A DNA stretch of 62,062 bases from Xanthomarina sp035306705 (lineage in GTDB: Bacteria; Bacteroidota; Bacteroidia; Flavobacteriales; Flavobacteriaceae): positions 1 through 62,062 of the forward strand of contig NZ_DATGNO010000167.1 of assembly GCF_035306705.1 (NCBI RefSeq). Reading direction: 5' to 3'. How positions within the stretch are numbered: the first letter of the stretch is position 1; the number at the start of each line of letters is the position of its first letter. This document shows, piece by piece, positions 1 to 8,280 of this stretch. A model generated the notes under the pieces. That model saw nothing but the letters and a program-made list of their open reading frames with translations, was not told the DNA's origin and did not search any database. Position numbers and translations under genes: made by a program.

Positions 1-111
1 ACGTTTTTTAATAAGATTTGCATCAAATTTACGCTTTGTTTTATTCATTGCGTGAGATACGTTGTTTCCAACCATCGCTTTCTTTCCAGTAAGTTCACAA
101 ACTCTTGACAT
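1..111 (-). CDS. rpmB: 50S ribosomal protein L28, C-terminal part missing at window edge
   Basis: The reverse strand from position 111 starts with ATG and reads MSRVCELTGKKAMVGNNVSH and then a Lys/Arg-rich stretch, which is the characteristic N-terminus of bacterial ribosomal protein L28. The frame stays open to position 1, giving 37 codons; the rest lies outside the window. L28 is a protein of the large ribosomal subunit. The next gene upstream on this strand (cinA) ends 114 nt away, and no clear terminator or promoter is seen in that gap, so transcription could run from cinA into rpmB. Confidence 0.93.
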   Translation of the reverse strand, partial: MSRVCELTGKKAMVGNNVSHAMNKTKRKFDANLIKKR

Positions 112-225
112 TTCTTCTAACTTTAAATATTGTTATTTTATCTTGTTTATTAAAAATCTATAAGAGATGATTTTAAACAGGCTGCAAATTTAGTAAAACT
201 TTATAATATCAACAAACTAAAATTG

Positions 226-1473
226 TTACTTTTTTAAAATTTCTTTTTGAAGCATTTCAAAAGCCTTGTTAACAGCTTTCCTAATTACTTTTGTTCTATG
301 GTTTCCAAAATTAAATTCTTCTGAAAAAACCTTGTCTTTTGTAGCTATAGCAATAAAAACCGTTCCTACGTCTGCATCGGAATCGCCTTTATCCGGCCCG
401 GCATTTCCAGTGGTAGCAATGGCATAATCTGCTTGAAACATGGTCAAAACATTTTGTGCCATAGCTTCTGCAACTTGAGAACTTACTACGGAATGCTTAT
501 TAATGAGTTCTTTTGGAACTTTTAAAACATCTATTTTCGATTGGGTAGCATAACTAACCACACTGCCTTTAAAATAGTTTGAAGCTCCCGGTATTTTAGT
601 GAGCGACTCGGCTATTTTTCCTCCGGTACAACTTTCGGCCGTAGCCAAGGTCTTTCCTAGATGGGTTAACTGATTTCCTATAACAGCCTCAATAGAATCG
701 TCGGCTTCAAAACCTACAAAAACATCTTTCAATTGTGGCAATAGCTTATCAATTTGGTGTTGCATTTCAGTTTCAACCAAGTTCTTGTCCATGTTCTTAG
801 CAGATAAGCGCAAACGCACCCTTCCTAATCCTGGCAAATAAGCCAACTTAATAAAATCTGGTAAATTGTCTTCCCAAGCTTCAATTCTTTCAGCTAAAGA
901 ACTTTCGCCTAAACCATAAGTTAAAAGAGTTGTGTGTTTGATATATGGAAACTGATAGGCTTCCCTTAATTTAGGAATCACTAGGTCTTCCATTAAAGCT
1001 TTCATCTCAAAAGGAACTCCTGGAAGCACAATAAATATTTTACCATTTTGTTCCAACCACATGCCTGGAGCGCTCCCATTTATATTCATTAAAACCTGAG
1101 CCTTTGAAGGCACCAAAGCTTGGTCGATGTTTAATTGAGATAGAGGTTGCTTGATTTGATTGTGCCAAAGATTTTTGATATTTATTAAAACAGCATCACT
1201 TTGCACCAAGGAATCATTAAAATATTCGGTAATGGTTTTTTTGGTGATATCGTCTTTTGTAGGACCTAGGCCACCAGTAATGATGATGATTTCAGCATTG
1301 TTCTCCGCCTCCTTTAAAGCTTTTAAAATATGTGCTTTATCGTCTTGAATAGACTCGATTTGATACACGGAAACACCAATAGCATTAAGTGCTTTACTAA
1401 TAAAAGCTGAATTGGTATCTACAATCTGCCCGATTAGAATCTCGTCGCCTATGGTAATTATTTCTGCTTGCAT
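226..1473 (-). CDS. cinA: CinA-family protein (nicotinamide-nucleotide amidohydrolase type)
   Basis: This 415-residue protein has the two-domain CinA plan. The N-terminal molybdopterin-binding-like domain (about residues 1-170) carries GDEILIG and TGGLGPTKDD, and the C-terminal CinA_C amidase domain (about 260-412) carries AESCTGGKIAESL and ATTGNAGPDKG. The family deamidates NMN to nicotinate mononucleotide in pyridine-nucleotide salvage; some members are competence- or damage-induced, which cannot be judged here. The length is normal for the family. Its ATG overlaps the stop codon of the upstream Hpt gene by one base (TAATG), so the two are probably translationally coupled in a leftward operon. 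Confidence 0.93.
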   Translation of the reverse strand: MQAEIITIGDEILIGQIVDTNSAFISKALNAIGVSVYQIESIQDDKAHILKALKEAENNAEIIIITGGLGPTKDDITKKTITEYFNDSLVQSDAVLINIKNLWHNQIKQPLSQLNIDQALVPSKAQVLMNINGSAPGMWLEQNGKIFIVLPGVPFEMKALMEDLVIPKLREAYQFPYIKHTTLLTYGLGESSLAERIEAWEDNLPDFIKLAYLPGLGRVRLRLSAKNMDKNLVETEMQHQIDKLLPQLKDVFVGFEADDSIEAVIGNQLTHLGKTLATAESCTGGKIAESLTKIPGASNYFKGSVVSYATQSKIDVLKVPKELINKHSVVSSQVAEAMAQNVLTMFQADYAIATTGNAGPDKGDSDADVGTVFIAIATKDKVFSEEFNFGNHRTKVIRKAVNKAFEMLQKEILKK

Positions 1474-1814
1474 TACAGATTAAAGTCTGTTTTCATTTCG
1501 TTCGAAGCTTTTTCTACCGCACGGAGAACATTGATTAGTTCCTCAGAAATATCCAAATCTGTCTTTTCAAACTTTCCCCAATCCTGAACTTCAATTAAAT
1601 CATGAAGTACACCAAGCTCGAATAAATCGATAGTTGGTTTCATTTTATGCGCAGCTTGATACGTTGAATAATAGTCCCTATTTGCGACAGCATTTTTTAA
1701 GGTTTCTGCATCTTCAGGAACTTCACCTAAAAAGGCCTCGGCCAAAGCTTTTACAAAATCCTCGTCGCCATCAGCCAATTCACGAACACGATATAATTTA
1801 TAATTTACTTCCAT
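1473..1814 (-). CDS. Stand-alone Hpt (histidine phosphotransfer) domain protein
   Basis: The 113-residue protein is a single Hpt four-helix domain. The expected phospho-acceptor histidine lies in AAHKMKPT around residue 56, preceded by acidic helices (GDEDFVKALAEAFL). Hpt proteins relay phosphate between a hybrid sensor kinase and a response regulator; no kinase or regulator is encoded nearby, so the partner must be elsewhere in the genome. The gene sits between the FAH-family gene, which ends directly upstream, and cinA, with one-base overlap, so it looks like part of a four-gene leftward unit. The link between a phosphorelay protein and cinA is positional only. Confidence 0.82.
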   Translation of the reverse strand: MEVNYKLYRVRELADGDEDFVKALAEAFLGEVPEDAETLKNAVANRDYYSTYQAAHKMKPTIDLFELGVLHDLIEVQDWGKFEKTDLDISEELINVLRAVEKASNEMKTDFNL

Positions 1815-2426
1815 TTATTTTACTGTTATTGAAAACATTTGTTTGTTTTCTATAAATCCCACTAATTTATCATTTGCATCGACTCTTCCAACCCCAGCAG
1901 GAGTTCCTGTAAAGATAATATCTCCAATCTTTAAAGTGAAATATTTTGAGATATATTCTATCAACTCATCAATTTTCCAGAGCATGTGCTTGGTATTGCC
2001 TGTTTGAACGACTGTACCATTTTTTTTTAGTGAAAAGTTGATATTGCTTAAGTTATCAAACTCTGTTTTTGGCAACCAATCGCCAATTAAAGCTGCTCCA
2101 TCAAAGGCTTTTGCTTTTTCCCAAGGCAGACCTTTTTCTTTGAGTTTTGCTTGTAAATCGCGTGCTGTGAAATCAATTCCCAAACCAATTTCATCGTAAT
2201 ATTTAGGGGCGAATTTTTTATCGATATACTTCCCTACTTTCGTTATTTTGACCAAAACCTCCACTTCATGATGTACATCATTTGAAAAATCTGGAATAAA
2301 AAAAGGTTGTTTCTTCATTAAAACAGCCGTGTCCGGCTTTAAAAACACAACAGGATCGGTTGGTTTTTCGTTTTCCAACTCTTTAATATGATCTGTATAA
2401 TTCCTTCCAATACAAATAAGTTTCAT
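1815..2426 (-). CDS. Fumarylacetoacetate hydrolase (FAH) family protein
   Basis: The 203-residue protein matches short FAH-fold acylpyruvases and oxaloacetate decarboxylases. It starts with KLICIGRNYTDHIKE, has the HHEVEVLVKI segment that supplies two metal-binding glutamates, and GLGIDFTARDLQ that supplies the aspartate. GDIIFTGTPAGVG near the C-terminus is the usual substrate-loop signature. The family hydrolyses or decarboxylates small 2,4-diketo or 2-oxo acids using Mg2+ or Mn2+; the substrate here cannot be read from sequence. It lies 52 nt downstream of the exonuclease gene and directly abuts the Hpt gene. It is much shorter than true fumarylacetoacetase. Confidence 0.88.
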   Translation of the reverse strand: MKLICIGRNYTDHIKELENEKPTDPVVFLKPDTAVLMKKQPFFIPDFSNDVHHEVEVLVKITKVGKYIDKKFAPKYYDEIGLGIDFTARDLQAKLKEKGLPWEKAKAFDGAALIGDWLPKTEFDNLSNINFSLKKNGTVVQTGNTKHMLWKIDELIEYISKYFTLKIGDIIFTGTPAGVGRVDANDKLVGFIENKQMFSITVK

Positions 2427-2478
2427 TATTGTTTGTCGTTGATTTGTTATATAATTGAAGACTGAAACTGTAAACCGG

Positions 2479-3255
2479 TTAATCCAGCTTGTTATTAAAT
2501 GATCTTAATTTAATGGATGTCAATACTTTTTTGGTATATAACGGAAAATCGGCATTTAACAACCAACCAAAATATCCGGGTTCAGTTTCTAGCACATCTA
2601 CAACCCGTTTGCCTTTATGTTTTCCGAAAGAAAAACACTCTTCTCCTTCTTTATTATAGATTAGGAATCCAGCAAAATCGGCAAACTTTTTACGGGAGCT
2701 AAATTCTGCCAAAAACTTGGTATCGTTTTCCAATTCGTCGTATTTAGCTATTTGTGCTTTTAGAACTTCGTAAGTGGCGAAAGTATCGGCTTCTGCACTA
2801 TGTGCATCGTCCAGGTTTTTATCGCAATAGAATTTATAAGCTGCAACAAGTGTTCTTTGTTCCATTTTATGAAAAATAGTCTGTACATCTACGGACATTC
2901 TGTTTTTCATATCAAAATCGACTTCAGCACGAAGCATTTCTTCTGCTAACAAAGGAATATCGAATCTGTTGGAATTAAATCCGCCCAAATCTGAATCTTT
3001 AATCAGGTTATGGATTTCCTTGGCCAACTCTTTAAACGTTGGTTTATCTGCTACATCGGCATCTGTAATTCCATGGATTTTAGTAACTTCAGCAGGAATT
3101 GGAATGGTAGGATTTACTAAGCGTGTATAACGTTCTTCTTTCCCATCTGGATGTACTTTTAGAATGGAAATCTCCACAATTCTGTCGCTTGAAATATTAA
3201 CTCCAGTAGTTTCTAAATCGAAAAAACAAATGGGTTTTGTAAGATTGAGTTGCAT
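2479..3255 (-). CDS. DnaQ-like 3'-5' exonuclease with extra C-terminal domain
   Basis: The 258-residue protein has DEDDh exonuclease motifs: FDLETTGVN (Exo I, residues 12-20), FNSNRFDIPLL (Exo II, about 94-104) and DDAHSAEADT (Exo III with the catalytic His, about 149-158). After about residue 175 a separate segment follows (CFSFGKHKGKRVVDVLETEP...), resembling the small C-terminal domain of exodeoxyribonuclease X type proteins. It could act as an epsilon-type proofreader or as a repair or RNA-trimming nuclease. A -7 element, TACCTTTG, lies 17 nt upstream of the ATG. It is probably the first gene of the leftward exonuclease-FAH-Hpt-cinA run. Confidence 0.87.
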   Translation of the reverse strand: MQLNLTKPICFFDLETTGVNISSDRIVEISILKVHPDGKEERYTRLVNPTIPIPAEVTKIHGITDADVADKPTFKELAKEIHNLIKDSDLGGFNSNRFDIPLLAEEMLRAEVDFDMKNRMSVDVQTIFHKMEQRTLVAAYKFYCDKNLDDAHSAEADTFATYEVLKAQIAKYDELENDTKFLAEFSSRKKFADFAGFLIYNKEGEECFSFGKHKGKRVVDVLETEPGYFGWLLNADFPLYTKKVLTSIKLRSFNNKLD

Positions 3256-3271
3256 GTTTATTTATTTTGGA

Positions 3272-3279
3272 CAAAGGTA
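3272..3279 (-). promoter_or_regulatory. Bacteroidota -7 promoter element (exonuclease operon)
   Basis: The reverse strand reads TACCTTTG, matching the Bacteroidota -7 consensus TAnnTTTG, 17 nt upstream of the exonuclease ATG. No good TTTG element is present about 19-20 nt further upstream, so only half of the promoter is supported. Confidence 0.45.
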
Positions 3280-3353
3280 ATGAGAATAAATAAAAAAGGG
3301 GTTTTTATGTGAAATAAAGGTTAAATGTAGCTTTTGGTTTTTAATAAAATGAA

Positions 3354-3381
3354 AAAAGCACCATCCGAAGATGGTGCTTTT
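3354..3381 (-). terminator. Rho-independent terminator after the E2 gene
   Basis: A perfect 12-bp inverted repeat (AAAAGCACCATC and its complement) encloses a 4-nt loop. Read on the reverse strand the loop is TTCG, the very stable UUCG tetraloop, and a T-run follows the stem. It lies 62 nt past the E2 stop codon, between E2 and the exonuclease gene. Confidence 0.88.
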
Positions 3382-3442
3382 AGTTTTATCTACATGTGAA
3401 TTGCTTATTTTTACTTCACAAGATTCCTTTTTCAAAAGGATT

Positions 3443-4738
3443 TTAGATCTCTCTATTTGAATCCCAAGCTTCTAAATAATCTTTAACCGCTTTTACAAAT
3501 TGTCCTCCAAGCGCACCGTTTACCACTCTGTGGTCGTAAGAATGCGATAAGAACATTCTGTAACGGATGCCTATAAAATCGCCTTCAGGAGTTTCTACAA
3601 CTGCAGGCACTTTTCTAATGGCTCCAAGTGCTAAAATACCTACTTGTGGCTGATTGATTATTGGTGTTCCCATGATGCTACCAAAGGTACCAACATTAGT
3701 AACTGTATAAGTTCCACCTTGGATATCGTCTGGTTTCAACTGGTTCAATCGAGCTCTGTTGGCTAAATCGTTTACTTTTTTAGTCATTCCAACCAAATTA
3801 AGTTGGTCTGCATCTTTAATAACAGGAACAATTAAATTTCCATCTCCTAAGGCTGCAGCCATTCCTAGGTTGATATGTTTTTTCTTTATAATGGTATCTC
3901 CTTGAAGAGAAACATTCATCATAGGGAAATCGCGTAAAGCTTTTGCAATGGCCTCCATGAAAATTGGAGTAAAGGTTAAGTTTTCACCCTCACGTTTTGC
4001 AAATGCATCTTTTACTTTGTTACGCCAGTTCCATATTTTAGTTACGTCCGCTTCAATAAAACTTTGTACGTGCGCCGAAGTTTGAACCGATTCTACCATG
4101 TGATGAGCAATAATTTTACCCATTCTGGTCATTTCTATAATTTCGTCGCCTCCACTTGCCACAACAGGAGCTGCCGCAGGTTTTGTTGGAGCTGCTTTTG
4201 GAGCTTCAACGGCTTTTACTGGTTGTGGTGCAGATTTTCTAGATTCTAAATGGGCTAGAATATCGTTTTTTGTAACACGACCATCTTTTCCTGTTCCAGA
4301 AATGGTATCTAATTCTGCTTGTGAAATTCCTTCTTCTTTAGCAATATTTTTAACTAAAGGTGAATAGAATCTATCTTCTGATGAGCTAACAGCAGCAACA
4401 GTTTCTTTGGCAGCTTCAACCGTTTGAGCCACTTGAGCTAAGGGTTCTTGCTTAACTGATTCTGCTTTTGGAGCAGCAATATCAACTGAGCCTTGACCTT
4501 CGGTTTCGATAATGGCGATAACCTGTCCTACTTGAACCACATCGTCTACGTTGAATAATTTTTCAACTAAAACGCCTGTCACTTCGCTAGGCACTTCGCT
4601 ATCAACTTTATCGGTTGCAATTTCCAGAACCGCTTCGTCTGCTTCAATGGTATCTCCTACTTCTTTTAACCAAGAAGTAATGGTTGCCTCCGCAACACTT
4701 TCACCCATTTTCGGGAGTTTCAATTCAAATTTTGCCAT
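3443..4738 (-). CDS. 2-oxoacid dehydrogenase E2 component (dihydrolipoyllysine acyltransferase)
   Basis: This 431-residue protein has the E2 domain order: a lipoyl domain (residues 2-75, lipoyl-lysine K44 in ATDKVDS), a Pro/Ala-rich linker, an E3-binding domain (about 127-165, FYSPLVKNIAKEEGIS), a second Ala/Pro linker and the catalytic acyltransferase domain (about 200-431). The catalytic histidine is H403 in DHRVVNG. The usual motif is DHRxxDG, so Asp is replaced by Asn (N407). It transfers an acyl group from lipoate to CoA in a pyruvate, 2-oxoglutarate or branched-chain complex. E1 and E3 are not adjacent, so the substrate is unclear; the single lipoyl domain and sequence style fit a branched-chain or general flavobacterial E2. 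Confidence 0.92.
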   Translation of the reverse strand: MAKFELKLPKMGESVAEATITSWLKEVGDTIEADEAVLEIATDKVDSEVPSEVTGVLVEKLFNVDDVVQVGQVIAIIETEGQGSVDIAAPKAESVKQEPLAQVAQTVEAAKETVAAVSSSEDRFYSPLVKNIAKEEGISQAELDTISGTGKDGRVTKNDILAHLESRKSAPQPVKAVEAPKAAPTKPAAAPVVASGGDEIIEMTRMGKIIAHHMVESVQTSAHVQSFIEADVTKIWNWRNKVKDAFAKREGENLTFTPIFMEAIAKALRDFPMMNVSLQGDTIIKKKHINLGMAAALGDGNLIVPVIKDADQLNLVGMTKKVNDLANRARLNQLKPDDIQGGTYTVTNVGTFGSIMGTPIINQPQVGILALGAIRKVPAVVETPEGDFIGIRYRMFLSHSYDHRVVNGALGGQFVKAVKDYLEAWDSNREI

Positions 4739-4775
4739 ATCTGTAATGGAAAGGTATTTTTTTAAATTATGACTG

Positions 4776-4783
4776 CAAAATTA
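4776..4783 (-). promoter_or_regulatory. Bacteroidota -7 promoter element (E2 gene)
   Basis: The reverse strand reads TAATTTTG, a match to TAnnTTTG, 38 nt upstream of the E2 ATG. A matching -33 TTTG is not obvious, so the call is tentative. Confidence 0.4.
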
Positions 4784-4818
4784 ATGAAAATTCATCTAAT
4801 CTATTACAGTTTCTTTAA

Positions 4819-5925
4819 TTAATTATTTTTAATATGAATAACTTCTCCACGACTTTTAGAACTATTGCTCCCTAAAACCACTTGGGACGTTTTCAATAAA
4901 AATTTAAAAGTACTAGGCTGTTTTATATGATTTTTCGACACCATCTCGATGGCTTTCTTAAAACCTAAAAAATCCGTATCTAAAATATATTCAAAATTTG
5001 GAAGATAATTGGTTACAGCTGCCTGCGTATCTAGTTTTTTATTTAAAGTAGCTTGAAGCTGTGGATTGCTTTTATTGGAAACAAAAACGTATTCGATAAC
5101 TTCATGAAAAGACTCTTCTCCTTTGGGATAAAAAATAGAAACCACTTTAATTCCCATCCATATTAAGGTATTAAAAATCCAATTGGGTTTAAAATGTTTT
5201 TCAAAAAACAATTGCATAGCGCCATTAAATCGTTTGGCATAGGCTTTATCTTTTAAGGTACTCTCGCCTTTAAAGTGAATGACCGCAGTTTCTGAATTGT
5301 AATAATTTTGATACCCAGCTTTTAATATTTTATAAGAGAGATCGATGTCTTCTCCATACATAAAATAATCTTCATCCAAACCGCCAACTTCGTTGTAAAT
5401 ACGTTTTTTTATAATCATAAAGGCCCCAACCAACATCGGAACTTTCCCTGTTTGATCTGGACTTAAATGGTGCGCATAATAAGGTTTGGAATAACCAAAC
5501 AATTTCTTGATAGAAACCAAAGGTGTCGGGATATTTCTCTTGCTTTCTGGCAGGAATTCACCTTTACCATCTATTAGTTTACATCCTAAAATTCCTAAAT
5601 CTGGTGTGTTATCGGCAAATTTTAAAAGAATTTCGAAGGTATCTTCGGCAACCACCGTATCTGGATTTAAAATGCAAAGATATTCGCCTTGAGCTTCTTT
5701 TATTCCCAGGTTATTTCCTGCAGAAAATCCGTCGTTAGACTTGTTTTCAATAAGTTTTACGTTTGGAAACAATTGCTTGACCATGTCGCAACTATCGTCT
5801 GGAGACATATTGTCCACTACAATAATTTCAGCATCCAGATTTGTAATGGCTGCTTCGACACTTCTTAGGCAGAGCTCTAAAAAATAACGTACATTATAAT
5901 TTAATATGATAACAGATAACTTCAA
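4819..5925 (-). CDS. Family 2 glycosyltransferase, TTG start
   Basis: The 368-residue protein begins MKLSVIILNYNVRYFLELCL, the N-terminal strand of GT-A family 2 glycosyltransferases, followed by IIVVDNMSPDDS, a DXD-like LNPDTVVAEDT near residue 93, and MYGEDIDLSYKILKAGYQ in the acceptor region. Such enzymes add sugars to lipid-linked or cell-surface glycans; this one resembles the rhamnosyl or O-antigen type group. A hydrophobic stretch around 255-275 may touch the membrane. The only plausible start is TTG at 5925, because the recR stop TAA is in the same frame just nine bases upstream and the next ATG would remove the nucleotide-binding strand. This tight spacing suggests coupling to recR. 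Confidence 0.87.
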   Translation of the reverse strand: MKLSVIILNYNVRYFLELCLRSVEAAITNLDAEIIVVDNMSPDDSCDMVKQLFPNVKLIENKSNDGFSAGNNLGIKEAQGEYLCILNPDTVVAEDTFEILLKFADNTPDLGILGCKLIDGKGEFLPESKRNIPTPLVSIKKLFGYSKPYYAHHLSPDQTGKVPMLVGAFMIIKKRIYNEVGGLDEDYFMYGEDIDLSYKILKAGYQNYYNSETAVIHFKGESTLKDKAYAKRFNGAMQLFFEKHFKPNWIFNTLIWMGIKVVSIFYPKGEESFHEVIEYVFVSNKSNPQLQATLNKKLDTQAAVTNYLPNFEYILDTDFLGFKKAIEMVSKNHIKQPSTFKFLLKTSQVVLGSNSSKSRGEVIHIKNN

Positions 5926-5934
5926 GATATGTGG

Positions 5935-6552
5935 TTAAGATTTTAAGGAGGCTTCAAAAGGAATGCGGTTAATAATACTTCGTCCAAGGGTAATTTCGTC
6001 TGTATATTCCAACTCATTTCCAACCGAAATCCCTCGAGCAATGGTTGAAGTTGTTACGTGATAATCCTGTATTTGTTTGTAAATATAAAAATTAGTAGTA
6101 TCTCCTTCCATGGTGGATCCCAAAGCAAAAATAAGTTCTTTTACAATTCCTTGTTTTACTTTTTCAACCAAAGGCTGAATGTTTAAATCGTTTGGACCAA
6201 TGCCATCCATTGGTGATATTTTCCCTCCCAATACATGATATAACCCTTTAAAAGAACTGGTGTTTTCTATGGCCATAACATCGCGAATATCTTCCACCAC
6301 ACAAATAATCTCTTGTGTTCTGTGCGGATTTGCGCAAATTTCGCAAATGTCATTATCACTAATATTATTACAGCTTTTACAGAATTTTATTTCTGTTCTC
6401 ATGGACTCCAAAGCCTTAGCCAACTGAAGCGTTTGATCTTCTGGCTGCCTGAGTAAATGCAACACCAAACGCAAGGCTGTACGCTTACCAATTCCAGGTA
6501 ATTGAGACATCTCACTGACTGCTTTTTCTAAAAGTTTAGATGAAAATTCCAT
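5935..6552 (-). CDS. recR: Recombination mediator RecR
   Basis: The 205-residue protein has the RecR order: a helix-hairpin-helix (LPGIGKRTALRLVLHLL), a four-cysteine zinc finger (CKSC...CEIC), and a Toprim domain starting at IICVVEDIRDVMAIE. RecR works with RecO (and RecF) to load RecA onto SSB-coated single-stranded DNA. A longer reading from 6579 exists, but the start at 6552 (MEFSSKLLEKAV) is the family-typical N-terminus. The glycosyltransferase gene follows nine bases downstream. Confidence 0.95.
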   Translation of the reverse strand: MEFSSKLLEKAVSEMSQLPGIGKRTALRLVLHLLRQPEDQTLQLAKALESMRTEIKFCKSCNNISDNDICEICANPHRTQEIICVVEDIRDVMAIENTSSFKGLYHVLGGKISPMDGIGPNDLNIQPLVEKVKQGIVKELIFALGSTMEGDTTNFYIYKQIQDYHVTTSTIARGISVGNELEYTDEITLGRSIINRIPFEASLKS

Positions 6553-6687
6553 GGTGGCGAATTTACTACTTAAGGTCAAATTACACTAATTTTCTAAGAT
6601 TCTTTTTAAAACAAAAAGCTTCTTGGATAAAAATTTGGAATTTGCCACATAATACGTGTAATTTGAACCCTTGAAACAGATTTTCCT

Positions 6688-8127
6688 ATGAATGCAACTC
6701 AAATAATCCTACTTATTTTATCCTACTTTGGAGTTTTAATTTTAATTTCTTATTTCACAGGGAAAAAATCTGATAACGATGCATTTTTTAAAGGAAACAA
6801 GCAATCGCCTTGGTATTTAGTGGCCTTTGGAATGATTGGCGCATCGCTTTCTGGGGTGACTTTTATTTCGGTTCCTGGTTGGATTGAAGCTTCGCAGTTT
6901 AGCTATATGCAAGTGGTTTTGGGTTATATAGTTGGCTATTTAGTTATAGGAACTATTTTACTCCCTTTATATTACAAGCTTAATTTAACCTCAATTTACA
7001 CGTATTTAGAAGAGCGTTTTGGCGATTACTCATATAAAACCGGAGCTTCTTTTTTCTTAATCTCCAGAGTTGTAGGTGCTAGTTTTAGATTGTTTTTGGT
7101 TGCAAATGTGTTGCAGGTTATTCTTTTCGATGAGATTGGCATTGCTTTTTGGCAAACAGTTATTATTACCGTTTTGCTCATCTGGTTATACACCTTTAAA
7201 TCTGGAATAAAAACGATAGTTTGGACAGATACCTTACAAACACTGTTTATGTTAATTGCAGTTGGGGTAACTATCTATTTTGTGAGTGATGAATTGGGTT
7301 TAAATACAGGAAACATCTTAGGATATGTTTTAGATAGCGACTTATCGAAAACTTTCTTTTTCGACGATTATAAATCCAGCGACTACTTTTGGAAACAGTT
7401 TATTTCCGGGGCTTTTATTGCTATTGTAATGACCGGTTTGGACCAAGATATGATGCAAAAAAACCTAACCTGTAAAACCCTTAAAGATGCACAAAAAAAC
7501 ATGTTTTGGTTTACCATCGTCTTAACCGTTGTAAACTTTATATTTTTATGTTTAGGCTTGTTATTAACAGTTTATGCACAGCAAAATGGGATCGATGCCC
7601 ATAAAGACGATTTATTTCCATTACTAGCAAAAAATCATTTAGGAACTGGTGTTTTTGTGTTTTTCCTCATCGGATTGATTGCAGCAGCATACAGTAGTGC
7701 CGACAGTGCTTTAACAGCTTTAACAACTTCTTTTAGTATCGATATTTTAGATATTGAAAAGAAATTAGACAAAAAAGCACAGGTTACCAAAAGAAAGCAA
7801 ATTCACATACTTTTTTCTTTTATTTTAATTCTTGTTATTATTTCGTTTAAATATATCATTAAAGACGAAAGTGTTATCGCCAAACTCTTTGTATTTGCTG
7901 GCTATACTTATGGACCATTATTGGGTTTATATGCTTTTGGCTTGTTTACAAAATGGCAGGTAAAGGATAAATTGGTTCCAATCATAGCCATACTTTCACC
8001 TATATTATCTTATGTGATAAGTATACTTAGTGCAAAATGGCTTGGTTTTGAATTTGGGTTCTTTATTTTAATCCTAAACGGATTATTAACCTTTTTTGGG
8101 TTATTATTGATAAAGAGGAAGGCTTAG
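6688..8127 (+). CDS. Sodium:solute symporter (SSS family)
   Basis: The 479-residue protein is hydrophobic throughout, with about 13 predicted membrane segments. SSS signatures are visible: SLSGVTFISVPGW in the second helix region, the DQDMMQKNL segment near the middle, and SSADSALTALTTSFSIDI, which contributes to the Na+ site. Family members import sugars, amino acids, vitamins or sialic acid driven by sodium; no neighbour hints at the substrate. The gene is alone on the + strand, diverging from recR with about 135 nt between the starts. Confidence 0.92.
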   Translation: MNATQIILLILSYFGVLILISYFTGKKSDNDAFFKGNKQSPWYLVAFGMIGASLSGVTFISVPGWIEASQFSYMQVVLGYIVGYLVIGTILLPLYYKLNLTSIYTYLEERFGDYSYKTGASFFLISRVVGASFRLFLVANVLQVILFDEIGIAFWQTVIITVLLIWLYTFKSGIKTIVWTDTLQTLFMLIAVGVTIYFVSDELGLNTGNILGYVLDSDLSKTFFFDDYKSSDYFWKQFISGAFIAIVMTGLDQDMMQKNLTCKTLKDAQKNMFWFTIVLTVVNFIFLCLGLLLTVYAQQNGIDAHKDDLFPLLAKNHLGTGVFVFFLIGLIAAAYSSADSALTALTTSFSIDILDIEKKLDKKAQVTKRKQIHILFSFILILVIISFKYIIKDESVIAKLFVFAGYTYGPLLGLYAFGLFTKWQVKDKLVPIIAILSPILSYVISILSAKWLGFEFGFFILILNGLLTFFGLLLIKRKA

Positions 8128-8179
8128 TTTTTAAAAAATGACTCCTGTGTGTTATTTCAATGAGAAACACAGCGTTTTC

Positions 8180-8278
8180 CACTTATAACTATAGTGCACT
8201 TTAAATACTTTAGACACTTATAACTCAAGAACTCTAGCACACTTTAAATACCTTAGGCACTCATAACTTTAATCACTA
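8180..8278. repeat. Phased ACT repeat between convergent genes
   Basis: The gap between the symporter and the CoA-binding gene is built from short units, each ending in ACT every 7-10 nt. CACTTATAACT occurs at 8180 and 8215 and as CACTCATAACT at 8258; CACTTTAAATA occurs at 8197 and 8240 (43-nt period). No coding frame or T-tailed hairpin is present. The function is unknown. Confidence 0.7.
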
Positions 8279-8280
8279 TT

